Below are positions 45,719 to 56,877 of a DNA stretch of 64,000 nt, piece by piece. Numbering within the stretch: position 1 is the stretch's first letter; each line of letters starts with the position of its first letter. The DNA comes from Piliocolobus tephrosceles (Eukaryota > Chordata > Mammalia > Primates > Cercopithecidae), in assembly GCF_002776525.5 (NCBI RefSeq), contig NC_045436.1:158470666-158534665 (forward strand), read 5' to 3'. Below the pieces are notes generated by a model. That model was not told where the DNA came from, ran no database searches, and was given only the letters and a program-made list of their open reading frames with translations. Both the position numbers and the translations under genes were made by a program.

Positions 45719-46083
45719 TGATCTGCTTTGGCTGTATCCCCACCCAAATCTTATCTTGAATTATAGTGCCCATAATTCCTATGTGGCATGGGAGAGACCT
45801 GGTGGGAGGTAATTGGATCATAGGGATGGGTTTTTCCTATATTGATCTTGTGATAGTGAATAAGCCTCACGAGATCTGATGGTTTTATAAAAGAGCAATT
45901 CCCCTGCACACACTCTCTTGCCTGCCACCATGTAAGGCATGACTTTGCCCCTCATTTACCTTCTGCTATGATTTTGAGGCCTTCCCAGCTATGTGGAACT
46001 GTGAATCAATTAAACCTCTTTCCTTTATAAATTACTGAGTCTTGGTTATGTCTTTATTAGCGGTGTGAAAACAGACTAATACA
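45719..46083 (+). mobile_element. THE1-type solo LTR, plus strand
   Basis: Begins TGATCTGCTTTGGCTG and ends AGACTAATACA, with CTTATCTTGAATTATAGTGC, GTGAATAAGCCTCACGAGA and TGCCTGCCACCATGTAAGG. Flanking 5-mers TTATG (45714-45718) and CTATG (46084-46088) match at four of five positions. Confidence 0.95.
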
Positions 46084-46257
46084 CTATGCCAACAGTTCTT
46101 TTTAATAAAAACTCAGAAACACCAACAGGCTGCTTGGGCTTAAAAAAGAAAAAAAAAGACAATGCCGCTTTTGTTTCCCTAAGTCCATAAGCTCTTTGGA
46201 TATCTGAGGTGAGATTTTTGTCTATTGGAACTCATTAAATGGGATAGTTCCATTTAA

Positions 46258-46772
46258 TCACCAATTGTAACAAATTACCACATACTTAGTGACTTCAAAC
46301 AACACAGGTTTTCATTTTACAGTTCTAGAGATCAGAAGTCCAAAATGGGTCTTAACTAAAATCAAGGTGTTGGCTGAGCTACATTCCTTCTGGAGGCTCT
46401 AAAGAAGAAAACATTTCCCTGCATTTTTCATCTTGTAGAGGCAGGCTACATTCCTTGACTTGTGGTCACTTCTTCTGTTTTCAAATTCATCAGTGTATCA
46501 TTCTCAAATTTCTCTCTCTTTTTCTCCTTCCATCATTGTATCTCCTTTCCTCTCTCTGATTCTTCTACTTTCCTTTTCTCTTTCCCTTATAAGTACCTTT
46601 GGAATTACATTGGGCACATAAAATAATAGAGAATAAACTCCCGACTTCAAGATTCCTCATTTATTCATATGTTCAAATTCCCTATTGTCATTTTCATGTA
46701 AGGTAACATACTCATGGTTTTTAGAGATTATGACATGGTCATCTTTAAGGGTTTATTATCTGTTTACCACAG
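46258..46772 (-). mobile_element. MLT1-type MaLR LTR, minus strand
   Basis: TGTAACAAATTACCACATAC, CAGTTCTAGAGATCAGAAGT, CCAAAATGGGTCTTAAC, ATTCCTTCTGGAGGCTCTAA, TACATTCCTTGACTTGTGG and TGGTCATCTTTAAGGG are in the order of a reversed MLT1 LTR. The middle is pyrimidine-rich. Boundaries approximate. Confidence 0.8.
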
Positions 46773-48075
46773 TGAGGAATCTGCCATGGGAGACTAGAAA
46801 GATAGTAACTTTTGGTGTGTAGTAAAATCAATTGGCAAAATATTGCCTACATTAATTTGGAAGACAGAAAATTGATTTGTGCACCTGAATAAGGAGATTT
46901 CCAGGCAGAAGACTGAAAGTGCCAACTGGCTCTCATGTATAAGAAATAGAGAGATTAGATACAGACCGCAGTATTAAATATGCAAACAGAATTTCAAGGA
47001 ACTATAGAAGATGTACTAGGTTGGAAAATAAAACTATTTCACATTTTTTACTATCTTTAGTCAGTAAAAGAGTCAAAACTAAGAAATAGCCTCAGGGTTG
47101 AGATCAAATCAAAGGTTTATCTATAAGACCTTTAGTTAAAACCTCAGAAAGATTTAACAGAGTACCTAGTTAGCCCCTCTCAATTAAACTAAAATGTTTT
47201 GGAAAATCTTAAAGACAATGTCCCACAGCACCCTGACACTCTGCCCAAAACAGAGAGTGGTCTGCCTTAAAAAGGATTATGGAGTGACTTGCGAGGCATG
47301 AAATCAAATTTATACAATTCCCACTGAGTGGCATGTGGAAAATTTTGTACTAGCTTGAACTACAAGGAGCAGAGAAGATTCAAAATGAAAAGAAGTTCTG
47401 GATCTCCAACTTTCTATAAGCAAGAAGCAGATTGAGAAAGCTCCTTAGCAGCAAACACAGGCTATATCTTTTAGAAAAGGGAAGACTAGAGGGTAGAGCT
47501 AAGACCCAAAGAGAACCATGGATTAGGAAACCATTCTCAAGAAGTACAACTGGGTCCTAATCAAGGAACGTTTCTTTGCCTAGAACAAGAAGCTCTGACA
47601 GTATGCACCTGGCTGAATTTCAGAATTGCTATGGGTCAGTGACAGCTATGTGCCTCCTCCTACCCTTCTTCTTTTAGAATGAAAATATCTAATGTGGTTA
47701 TTTTGATTCTGTCCTCTGTGTTACCATTGTATATTAGGCATCAGGGATTAAGTGACTTATCATTTTAATTCACAGATCTCAAGATCAAGAGAAGCTCACT
47801 CAAAGTCCTTATCTACATCTAGATCAGATTCAGATCATGAATTCATAAAATTCACTATGGTGTCATGAGTAAGTGAAATTTTGGGGATCCTAAAAGGTGT
47901 AGTCATATTCACATGTGGAAGAAAACAGAGAGCAGGCTATCATTGAATGTTCTATTAATCACCCCCAATAGATCACACCTGCCAGGACACATGCTCTTGT
48001 TGATTCTCCTACTGCATTGAGTTAGAGCTTGGCTTCATGAATTTCTTTGGCTAGTGATACATCAACAAACATAAC
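46773..48075. other. Possible decayed MaLR/ERVL internal sequence
   Basis: Phrases such as GGTAGAGCTAAGACCCAAAG, ATTTCAGAATTGCTATGGG and TTTTGGGGATCCTAAAAGG remind me of MaLR-type internal regions, and the block directly abuts an MLT1 LTR and precedes a THE1 element. No retroviral domain can be translated. Plain unique sequence is the alternative. Confidence 0.35.
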
Positions 48076-48449
48076 TGATATGGTTTGGCTGTGTCCCCAC
48101 CAAAATCTCATCTTGAATTATAGCTCCCATAATCCCCATGTGTCATGGAAGGGACCAGGTGCAAGGTAATTGAATCATGGTGGTGGTTACCCCCATGCTG
48201 CTGTTCTCATGAGAGTGAGTGAGATGTCAAGCAATCTGATGGTTTTATAAGCACTTCTCCCTTTCCTTGGTTCTCATTCTTCTCTCTCCTCCTGCCTTGT
48301 GAAGAAGGACGTGTTTGCTTCCCCTTCCACCATGACTGTAAGTTTCCTGAGGCCTCCCCAGCCATGCAGAACTGTGATTCCATTAAGCCTCCTTTCCTTT
48401 ATCTAGTCTCTTGCCGTTCTTTATAGCAGCATGAGAACAGACTAATACA
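48076..48449 (+). mobile_element. 5' LTR of the THE1 element
   Basis: Begins TGATATGGTTTGGCTGTG and ends GAACAGACTAATACA. It has CTCATCTTGAATTATAGCTC, CTTGTGAAGAAGGACGTGT and AACTGTGATTCCATTAAGCC. The longer 3' half with the GAAGAAGGACRTGTTTGC block points to a THE1D/MSTA-like type. Confidence 0.93.
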
Positions 48450-50369
48450 GTCAATTGGTACCAGGTAGTGGAGTGCTGCTGTAAAGATAACCAAAAATGT
48501 GGAAATGACTTTGGAAACACATAACAGGCAGAGGTTTGGAACAGTTTGGAGGGTTCAGAAGATGACAAGACAATGTGGGAAAGTTTGGAAGCAGAGACTT
48601 GTTGAATGGCTTTGACCAAAATGCTGATAGTGATATGGACAATAAAGTCCAGGCTCAGATGGAGGTGAGGAACTTGTTGGGAACCAGAATAAAGGTTTCT
48701 CTTGCTATGCTTTAGCAAAGAGACTGGTTGCATTTTGCCCCTGTCTTAGAGATCTGTGGAGTTTTGAACTTGAGAGAGATGATTCAGGGTATCTGGTGGA
48801 AGACATTTTTAAACAGCAAAGTGTTCAAGACGTTACTTGGATGCTGTTAAAAGCATTCGGCTTTATATATTCACAAAGATATGGTTTGGAATTGGAACAA
48901 GTCTAAAAGGGAAGCAGAGCATAAAAGTTCGGGAAATTTGCAGCCTGGTGATGTGCTAGAAAAGAAAAAACGTTTTTCTGAGAAGAAATTTAAACCAATT
49001 GCAGAAATGTGCATAAGAAATGAGGAGCCAAGGTCAGGCATGGTGGCTTACGCCTGTAATCCCAGCACTTTGGGAGGCTGAGGTGGGCAGATCACAAGGT
49101 CAGGAGTTCAAGACCAGACTGACCAACAAGGTGAAACCCCATCTCTACTAAAAAAATACAAACATTAGATGGGTGTGGTGGTGAGCACCTGTAATCCCAG
49201 CTACTCAGAAGGCTAAGGCAGGAGAATTGCTTGAACCTGGGAGGTGGAGGTTGCAGTGAGCCAAGATCGCGCCACTGTACCCCAGCCTGGGTGACAGAGC
49301 AAGACTATCTCAAAGAAAAAAAAAAGGAAGACAGAAATAAAGAAATGAGGAGAAAAATGTTAATCATCAAGACAGTGGGGAAAATGTCTCCAGGGCATGT
49401 CAAAAGTCAAAAGTCTTCACAACAGCCCCTCCCATCACAGACCCAGAGGCCCAGGAGGAAAAAGTGGTTTCATGGGTCGGGCCCACAGACTTGCTGCTCT
49501 GTGCAGTCTCAGGACTTGGTGCCCTGGATCCTAGCCATGGCTAAAAGGGACCAAAGTACAGCTCCAGCCATGGCTTCAGAGGGTGCAAGTGCCAAGACTT
49601 GGCAGCTTCCACACTGTGTTGAACCTGCCAGTATACAGAAGTCAAGAACTGAGGTTTGAGAACTTTTGCAAAGATTTCAGAGGATGTATGGAAATGCCTG
49701 GATGTCCAGGCAGAGGTATGCTGCAGGAGCAGAGCCTTCATGGAGAACCTCTGCTAGGGCAATGTGAAAAGGAAATGTGGGATTGGAGCTCCCACACAGA
49801 ATCTCCACTGGGGCACTGCCTAGTGGAGCTGTGAGAAGAGGGTCACGGTCCTCCAGACTCCAGAATGGTAGATCCACCACAGTTTTCACCATGCACTTGT
49901 AAAAGTTGCAGACACTCAATGCCAGCCCATGAAGGCAGGCAGGAGCAGGTCTGTATCCTGCAAAGCCATAGGGGCAGAGCTGCCCAAGGCCATAGGAGCC
50001 CACTCCTTGCATCACTGTGACCTAGATGTGAGACATGGAGTCAAAGAGATCTGGAGCTTTAAGATTTGACTGCCCTACTGGATTTCAGACTTGCATGGGG
50101 CCTGTACCCCTTCTTTTTGGCCAATTTCCCCCATTTGGAATCGAAGCATTTACTCAATGCCAGTACCCCCATTGTATCTAGGAAATAACTAACATGCTTC
50201 TGATTTTACAGGCTGATAGGCAAAAGGGACTTGCCTTGTCTCAGATGAGACTATGGACTTGGACTTTTGGGTTAATGCTGGAATTAGTTGACTCTTGGGG
50301 ACTGTTGGGAAGGCATAGTTGTGTTTTGAAATATGAAGACATGAGATTTGGTAGAGGCCACGGGCAGAA
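48450..50369 (+). mobile_element. THE1 internal region
   Basis: Starts right after the 5' LTR with TTGGTACCAGGTAGTGGAGT and runs to AGATTTGGTAGAGGCCACG before the 3' LTR. Landmarks include TTGACCAAAATGCTGATAGT, GAGGATGTATGGAAATGCC and GATTTGACTGCCCTACTGG. The frames in it (49231-49659, 142 aa, partly Alu; 49583-49834, 83 aa; 49677-50015, 112 aa, minus) show no gag, pol or env motif. Members of this family are known to lack coding function. Confidence 0.9.
49032..49339 (+). mobile_element. Alu SINE inside the THE1 internal region
   Basis: Full-length plus-strand Alu: GGTCAGGCATGGTGGCTTAC, AGACCAGACTGACCAACAAG, TGAACCTGGGAGGTGGAGG and an A-rich tail. The direct repeat AAGAAATGAGGAG (49015-49027 and 49340-49352) flanks it, and the next few bases differ slightly (CCAA against AAAA). 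It inserted after the THE1 element was in place, which gives a relative age order. Confidence 0.97.
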
Positions 50370-50747
50370 TGATACAGTTTGGCTATGTCCCCAGACAAAT
50401 CTCATCTCGAACTGTAGTTCCCATAATCCCTATGTGTCATGGGAGGGATTCAGGGGGAGATAATTGAATAATGAGGGTAGTTATCCCCGTGCTGCTATTT
50501 TCTTGATAGTGAGTGAGTTTTCATGAGATCCAATGGTTTTTATAAGTGATTTTTCCCTCTTTGCTTGGCACTTCTCCTTCCTGCCAAGATGTGAAGAAGG
50601 ACATGTTTGCTTCCCCTTCCATCATGATTGTAAGTTTCCTGAGGCCCCTCCCACCCTGCAGAACTGGGAGTCAATTAAACCTCTTTCCCTTATAAATTAC
50701 CCAGTCTAGGGCAATTCTTTATAGCAGCATGAGAACAGACTAATACA
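50370..50747 (+). mobile_element. 3' LTR of the THE1 element
   Basis: Begins TGATACAGTTTGGCTATG and ends GAACAGACTAATACA. It pairs with the 5' LTR in length and order but has visible substitutions throughout, consistent with an old insertion. It contains the signal-like ATTAAACCTCTTTCCCTTAT. Confidence 0.93.
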
Positions 50748-51000
50748 AAAACACAAATAGAGATTTGACAAAAGCATATGCATTTGGAGTTTGTCCTCTT
50801 GAAATGCTTCCCCCCACAACCATGGCTCAGTCCGTCTTCCTTGAGAATGAACGACCACTAGAGGAAGAATCCCAGTCATCTCAGCTGACCCAGCTGAACC
50901 TAGCCTCCAGCCAACTTTCTGGCTCAATGCACCCATGTGATTGTGCACAGACAAAAACCAGAAGAGAAAAAAAAAATCACCCAGCATACTCACAGAATCA

Positions 51001-51155
51001 TTACAGAGCAATAAATAAATTTATTAAATAAATTATTTAATTAATAAATTTATTAAATACATTAATAAATTTATTAAATACATTAATTAATAAATTTATT
51101 AAATACATTATTTAATTAATAAATTTATTAAATACATTATTTAATAAATAATTTA
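51001..51155. repeat. AT-only minisatellite with palindromic core
   Basis: About 150 bp almost entirely A/T, in which the 12-bp palindrome AATAAATTTATT recurs five times, each time followed by AAATAMATT and, in some units, an extra ATTTAATT. Spacing alternates between about 21, 25 and 29 bp, so units grew by small duplications. It starts about 250 bp after the THE1 3' LTR. Confidence 0.9.
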
Positions 51156-51944
51156 ACAGAAGCAAGGGCTCAGATGCTACTGAGAGCATGTGAAGCCAAC
51201 TTCCAATTTAGTTGCCCTTTTTCTAGTACCTAGAGTCAATCTATCTCCCCATCTGCTAAACCACCCAGGCTTCCACTATAGCTTCCCTTCCATTGGTACT
51301 ACATTATCTCTCATAAATCTCATTCTTCAGAATCACAGTCTAACTCTTGTCATCACTTGCCTTCACTCCAAGACTCCCAGAATTTTATTTATGGATTTTC
51401 CATAATGTTTGACCATTTAGTCAATGTTTAATGAGTTTTTAAGATAACATTAGCCCTTATGTGATTCATCTTCAGGCCCCTGTATTGTAGTAGCCCAAGT
51501 TATAAGGTTATAAGTGTGTCATTGACATAAAGTTTTATCAAAAGGAACTGCCATAGTAGCCTGTTTTAGAAGACACTTCTGTTCCTCAAAATATTTTTTG
51601 TTTTTGCAAAAATATTTGGTGTTATTTTAAGTACCTTTCTTTTCCCCTCAAGGTTCTACCTAAGCCTGGGCTTCCAAGCAAAGTCTAAGAAAAATTAGAA
51701 ACATCAACCACATAGATTGATGAGGCAGATCCAAATACTTCAGTGCCCAAGTGCCTCCTGGGAAGTAACTTCCATGCATAGGAAAGGACAGTAACTCTTC
51801 CAAGATTGCAGCTCACTATATTGTCTCTTAGAAAATGAAAGAGGAAATGATCCAAACAGGCTCCCTTACTCACTGCCAAAAACACTGGAGAGAAACAAGA
51901 TTTTCCCTGTATTATTTCGGTTGCTGCGATCTTCAAACCCATGA
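51156..51944. other. Unassigned non-coding stretch
   Basis: No recognised element, no convincing frame. Confidence 0.45.
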
Positions 51945-52085
51945 GATGGGCAGAATAGTATTATCATTTCCACTTTATGAATAAGGTTTCTGGCTTCAGA
52001 AGGATAGGGGACTGACACAAGGTCACAGGGCTTGCATGGGATATAACCACAGCTTAAACTCAGATTCCTCTTTGAAACAGGATTC
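51945..52085 (-). repeat. MIR SINE, minus strand
   Basis: ATTATCATTTCCACTTTATG, GACACAAGGTCACAGGGCTT and CTTAAACTCAGATTCCTC fit reversed MIR order. Confidence 0.8.
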
Positions 52086-52254
52086 TGGTAATTATTGCTT
52101 TTTGGAGAAACTTGGATGCAAGCCCTAGATATTTCCCTTACTGGACTGGTGAATTTGAGCTCATTTTGTTGCTTCTTATGCCAATTGTGGATAATAGTAG
52201 TTGCATTACAAAATTGTTATTAAGATTAAATAAGATTGGGTGGAGGGGAAATAG

Positions 52255-52515
52255 CAATTAAAAGCAGTTAAGTATATAGACACTGAGCCAGATTGCCAAG
52301 GTTCAAATCCCAGCTCTGCTACTTTGAAGCTGGGTGGCCCAGGCAAGTTGCTTGACATCTCTGTGCCTCCTCTTCCACTATCTTAAAACAAAGATCAAAA
52401 TAATAGCCTTACCTCATAAGACTTGTAGGAGATTAAAGATGGGCTAATATATGAAAGCTCTTATAACAGGATCTGACTTACAGTAAGCACCAGCTCTCAT
52501 TACGTTAAGCCTGGC
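52255..52515 (+). repeat. MIR SINE, near full length, plus strand
   Basis: One of the best MIRs in the window: AGCCAGATTGCCAAGGTTCA, AATCCCAGCTCTGCTACTT, GGCAAGTTGCTTGACATCTC, TGTGCCTCCTCTTCC, CCTTACCTCATAAGACTTGT and CTTACAGTAAGCACCAGC. Confidence 0.93.
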
Positions 52516-53260
52516 ATAGAAGTGACATTCAATTGGTTATACAGTCAGTGCTCTTTCTACTGCTCTGTGATACTTTGAAATTTTAGAGTTCACAGATTCA
52601 CATCAAATGTCCAGTTTCTGAACCAAGAGTCACAACTCCTCTTAGTTGGCACCGTCAAAGAAAAAAAGTCTTTACCAGAATGAATAGAGAGTTTGTCTCT
52701 TCTTTGATGAGACACAAATAAAATTTTGCTTGCCTGACTGTAGCTGACTGTATTAAATAAATTATTCACTAAGAAAGAAGAAAAGATTGAACATTTTTGA
52801 ACAAAAATGACAGCCCCAGACCACCTAAGAAAGCTCCGTGGTCCCTTGTGGTGTAGAGCAGACACAGCTTAAGGATCAGTTTCTCAGAAAGCCACGACTG
52901 TGCATCAACGATTCTACAAACCTGTGACTCTGTGCTGCGGGGATAAAGGAAGAAGTCAATCAGAAACGTTAATAGATTCAGTGTCTGAAAACAGAGGGAT
53001 TTAAAAATAAAGACAGAAATTCTGTGCATATCCCAGGGAGCTCCATCATATGCACATTTCACTTTTACGCTTTAAATATGTGCTCTCAGGTAAAGGAGAG
53101 AGATGAGAAGACAGAGAAATAATTACACAAAGAATGCAGCAGTTGATTCCAACCAAAACACCCCTCCATGATCCTATGCCTGGAAATGAGAGTGACATTG
53201 GGTCATGACTCTGCTCCCCTCTCAGCAGATTCCCAAGACTGTCTCACCCCACCACAGAGA
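52516..53260. other. Unassigned non-coding stretch
   Basis: No recognised mobile element. Minus-strand frames of 91 and 97 aa overlap in different frames and lack domains. Confidence 0.45.
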
Positions 53261-53344
53261 GTTATGGGGAGCTGCTTTCATACAAATGGCCCCAAATCTA
53301 GGGTTATGGGGAGTTGCTTTTATACAAATGGCCCCAAATGCAAG
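53261..53344 (+). repeat. 42-bp tandem duplication
   Basis: Two direct 42-bp units, 53261-53302 and 53303-53344, share GTTATGGGGAG and ATACAAATGGCCCCAAAT. Differences are two internal substitutions plus a diverged last few bases. Because 42 is a multiple of three, the overlapping 98-aa frame (53168-53464) shows two 14-residue repeats (VMGSCF-TNGPK). That is no evidence of coding by itself. Confidence 0.93.
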
Positions 53345-54099
53345 CCAACCTCTTCCCCTGGTGCTCCACCGAAGAAAGAGCCATGGGCTCCAACCACGGA
53401 GGGTGAACTGGAAGCAGTGGATTTTCTAAAACAAATGTCAGCCTCCCATGAATTCTCTTCCTAAGGATTTTCAAGTATAATCTCAACAACATATTTTCAC
53501 CTTTTATGCAACTCTTCTGTTCTGTGCTTCTTAGAATTTATGTCAATGTGTTTCCTATCTGAGTCCGTAATGTAACCTAGAAGAAAGAAACTTCAGTCCT
53601 TCCATAATGCAAGAGATCAGGCCTTCTCATTTCACACCCATTAATTTAACTGGATTGCATTTTGATGGTTTATAGTATTGCAATCTTGCAAAGAAAAGGA
53701 AAATAGGAACATTTATCACTGCTTCTCCGATCCTAACAACTATCATGTCTTCAACCCATACAAGTAACTCAGAGTATGGAACCTACAACTGCTGGACTTC
53801 AGCTGCATTCCCCAGATGGAATGAAATGTTCACTGTAATAAAAGCAAGAGATATTTTTTGATGAAAATTTAGCATAACTATAGTAACATGCTTTCACCTT
53901 CTGGTATGAAAGTGGTGCCATGGGCAGTAGGACTTGTTTTAAGTTTATCCAAAACCAATCTACACTCAGGGGGTCAACGTATTACTTCTCCCAGGAAACT
54001 GCATGTGCATGGAGGGGGACAGAGGTACACCTGATGGGACTTTCTGAAAGAGAAAACTTTTAACACAGAAGAGATTCAGGTAAATAAATGTTTTCATTA
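53345..54099. other. Unassigned non-coding stretch
   Basis: No recognised element or gene. Confidence 0.45.
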
Positions 54100-54114
54100 G
54101 GGTCAAAATTTCTT

Positions 54115-54424
54115 TTTTTTCTTTTTCTTTTTTTTTTTTTTTGAGATGGAGTCTCACTTTGTCGCCCAGGCTGGAGTGCAGTGGCACGATCTCGGCTCAC
54201 TGCAGCCTCTGCCTCTCGGATTCAAGCGATTCTCCTGCCTCAGCCTCCTGAGTAGCTGGGATTACAGACACCTGCCAATATGCCCAGCTAATTTTTGTAT
54301 CTTTAGTAGAGACAGGGTTTCACCATGTTGGCCAGGCCGGTCTAGAACTCCTGACCTCAGGTGATTCGCCCACTTTGGCCTTCCAAAGTGCTAGGATTAC
54401 AAGCGTGTGCCCCTGTGCCCAGCC
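54115..54424 (-). mobile_element. Alu SINE (AluS-like), minus strand
   Basis: Reverse Alu with a long T/C-rich tail, GAGATGGAGTCTCACTTTGT, CTCACTGCAGCCTCTGCC, CACCATGTTGGCCAGGCC and the end CCTGTGCCCAGCC. Flanks AGGGTCAAAATTTCTT (before) and AGTGTTAAAATTTCTT (after, from 54425) match at 14 of 16 positions, a decayed TSD. Confidence 0.97.
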
Positions 54425-54639
54425 AGTGTTAAAATTTCTTAAACTCAAAGTTTCATTTTATATATAAAATAAAAATGGACTTACCCTCTTTTCTCTTTAT
54501 TCACTTAATTATCCATGCGTTAAATTCAAATTTTAGCCTAGGTTATGTTATCAAAAAAAAAAAAAAAAAAGCAAAAAACAATGACTAATTCTAAATTGAT
54601 AGCTGCTGAATGGTGTCTTATTGAATCTATAAGTCGTCA

Positions 54640-54770
54640 TTATTACTCCCATGCTACAGCTGAGGAACCTGAGGTCCTCTGGGATATTAAGTAACATGCC
54701 ACGGTCTCATAAACGACAGAGTGAGGATTGAACATAGGTCTCCTGACACTAAAGTGTCTTATTACTTTAT
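54640..54770 (-). repeat. MIR SINE, minus strand
   Basis: TACAGCTGAGGAACCTGAGG, AAGTAACATGCCACGGTCTC and GATTGAACATAGGTCTCCTG give reversed MIR order. An A tract of about 18 lies upstream at 54553-54570. Confidence 0.85.
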
Positions 54771-56261
54771 GATCATTCAGCATCTGAAAACAGAAGAATC
54801 ATTTTCAAGAATCAACTCCGAATTGTTGGACCAGAGTAAAGGTAGCTAGTCTTACTCTTTTCTCATAGTCAGAGATACCTGTACTGTGATATGAGTCACT
54901 GACTGAGTAAATAAAGAAGAAACACCAAGTCTTCCTGTCCTTGGCCATTCCTGTCTGTGCTAAGACATATCAAGAGTTACAGAGTCTTCTCTCTCTTAGG
55001 GACAACTCTTCTTCCCCAACAGACAGTTGGTAACAAGGGCATATAATCTATGGATACCACAAATCAATCCATCAACATCTTAACCAAAATCAGAGCAAAA
55101 GATGCTTAAAAGCCTATAAGAATTCACTAAAAACTAAATTTAAAAGTATAAAAGGTTTAGAAATTTAAGAATGTGTCATAGAGAAAGAGGTATTTGGGCA
55201 CCAATAAAATTGCACCCAGACTGCTGAGCACTCCACAGAGGAGAAGGGCTGGTTCTATGTTTAATGTATCAAAAATTCTCCATGGTGGTCCCTGGGCCTC
55301 TTCAAGCCAGCAGCCTTCAAGTTTTCACAGTCTCGGTGAATCAGAACTGCAGCCACCAAAAAGCACTGGCTGCAGCAGGAAAACTTAAAAAAAAAAAAAA
55401 AAAAAAGAGTAATTTTCTATCCCCCAGGCAGATATATGCAGAGTAGGCAAAAGCAAAAATTAGAAATTCCCCATCACTCTGATGCAGTCTTTCCCCCAGG
55501 ATTCTCCCAGACCACTATGCTGTCCACAATAGCAATGTGTTTCCTCACCCAACCAGAGAAGGCTGACTTCCTCAGCAAACATGCTGTATTTCATGCACCT
55601 TGATTCTGTCTCTTCTATATTTCAATTTTCTAATCCATTTTTTCCAATAGTTTTCACGAGAAAAGGGGAAAGGAAAGCTTTCAAACTATAATGTGAAAGT
55701 GTACAAATGAATAACCATATGAATGTACACTTCTGGATGTATTTAAGTGAGCATTTTGATTCTATTGACAGATCACAAAATGAAGTGAATACTAAAAAGT
55801 AAGTTCATTTCTCAAGCATAATTCAAATCTTCCAATATCAAGCAGAAGCCCAGATTATTTGATTACGTGATCTTGATAATAGCTAACCATGCATTGTTAC
55901 TCAATTATGTATGGAAACAGCTTAGTTATGAGCCCTTGTTTGTGAGTGTTATCATTGCCATCCACGATCCAACATTTAGACACTTAAGTTTTAAATATGT
56001 ATTGCATCTTACCACTTACAATGATCCTAAATACTCTCTGAGGTACAATTTATTCATTTGTATAATGAGGCTCAAAGAGCATAATACCCTTTCTAACCAT
56101 CTCATTTTCTAAAAATAGTCTAAGAACTTTAATACACCTGAAATATAAGCATTTTATAAATTCTTATTTAAAACAAATGAAAGTCAAAAAAGTAACCTAA
56201 TGAAGCAATCAAAGCAATGGACAAAAGTCAAGGGAACTGGGTTCTAGTTTTAATGCTTTAC
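54771..56261. other. Unassigned stretch with an A(~20) tract
   Basis: An A run lies at about 55387-55406. The preceding 200 bp are GC-richer and non-repetitive and could be a retroposed fragment, but no poly(A) signal or TSD is visible. No gene. Confidence 0.4.
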
Positions 56262-56740
56262 TATTTGCTCTGTTTATCCATTGTTGCATTAAAAAACATA
56301 CACAAAATGTAGTGGCATAAACAACAGTGTTTTGTTGCTCCTATTATTTCCTCTCACAGGGCTCGGTGGACGAGTCGAGTTCAAGTGTTCTAATGTAGTT
56401 GCAGTCCGACAGTGGCTGGGCTGGAATCACCTGTAAAGCTACCTCACTCATATGTCTGGCTATTGGCCCTGGTTATCAGCTGAGATTTCAGCAGATGATG
56501 TTGGCCCAAATCCCTATATGTAGTCTGGACTTCTTCACAGATGACAACTGGGTTCTAAGAGGGAGCATTCCAAGAGCTAAAGACAGCCAGGAGTGCTGCC
56601 TTTTGTGACCTAGTCTGGGAAGTCAGCTAGCTTCCCTACTGCTCCTTTCCATTCAGTACAAGTTAGCCAAGAAGGCCTGTCTATATTCAAGGGAAAAGAA
56701 ATTAGGGGCCACCTCCTGAAAGGAGGAATGTACAAGAATT
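56262..56740 (-). mobile_element. Old MLT1-type LTR, minus strand
   Basis: ATCCATTGTTGCATTAAAAA, AATGTAGTGGCATAAACAAC, GTAGTTGCAGTCCGACAGTG, GCTGGGCTGGAATCACCTG and TTTTGTGACCTAGTCTGGGA are in the order of an old (MLT1G-J-like) reversed LTR. Strongly diverged. The 69-aa frame inside is spurious. Confidence 0.65.
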
Positions 56741-56877
56741 TATACCATCATTTTTGCAATTACCCCAGTGGCTTTGGTCAACTCACTTAACATCTAGGGT
56801 GCTGTGATCAATAACTCATCCAAATTTGTCATTTTGGTGTCTAAAATTTGAATATACAACAGCAATGAATTCAGCTG

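Larger units (their letters stand above)
48076..50747 (+). mobile_element. Complete THE1 element (LTR-internal-LTR) with Alu insert
   Basis: The element has two direct LTRs (48076-48449 and 50370-50747) around an internal region, split by an Alu at 49032-49339. Without the Alu it is about 2.36 kb, close to the usual length of a full THE1/MaLR element. Flanking 5-mers ATAAC (48071-48075) and AAAAC (50748-50752) match at four of five positions, as expected for an aged TSD. THE1 elements are non-autonomous relatives of ERVL with no intact genes, and none is seen here. Confidence 0.93.

Noticed and set aside
47010..47080. Possible mariner MADE1-like element (CTAGGTTGG start)
   Set aside because: Only the first few bases agree. 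The expected long terminal inverted repeats are absent.
49231..49659. 142-aa frame inside the THE1 element
   Set aside because: It begins within the Alu and continues into THE1 internal sequence. No retroviral domain is present.
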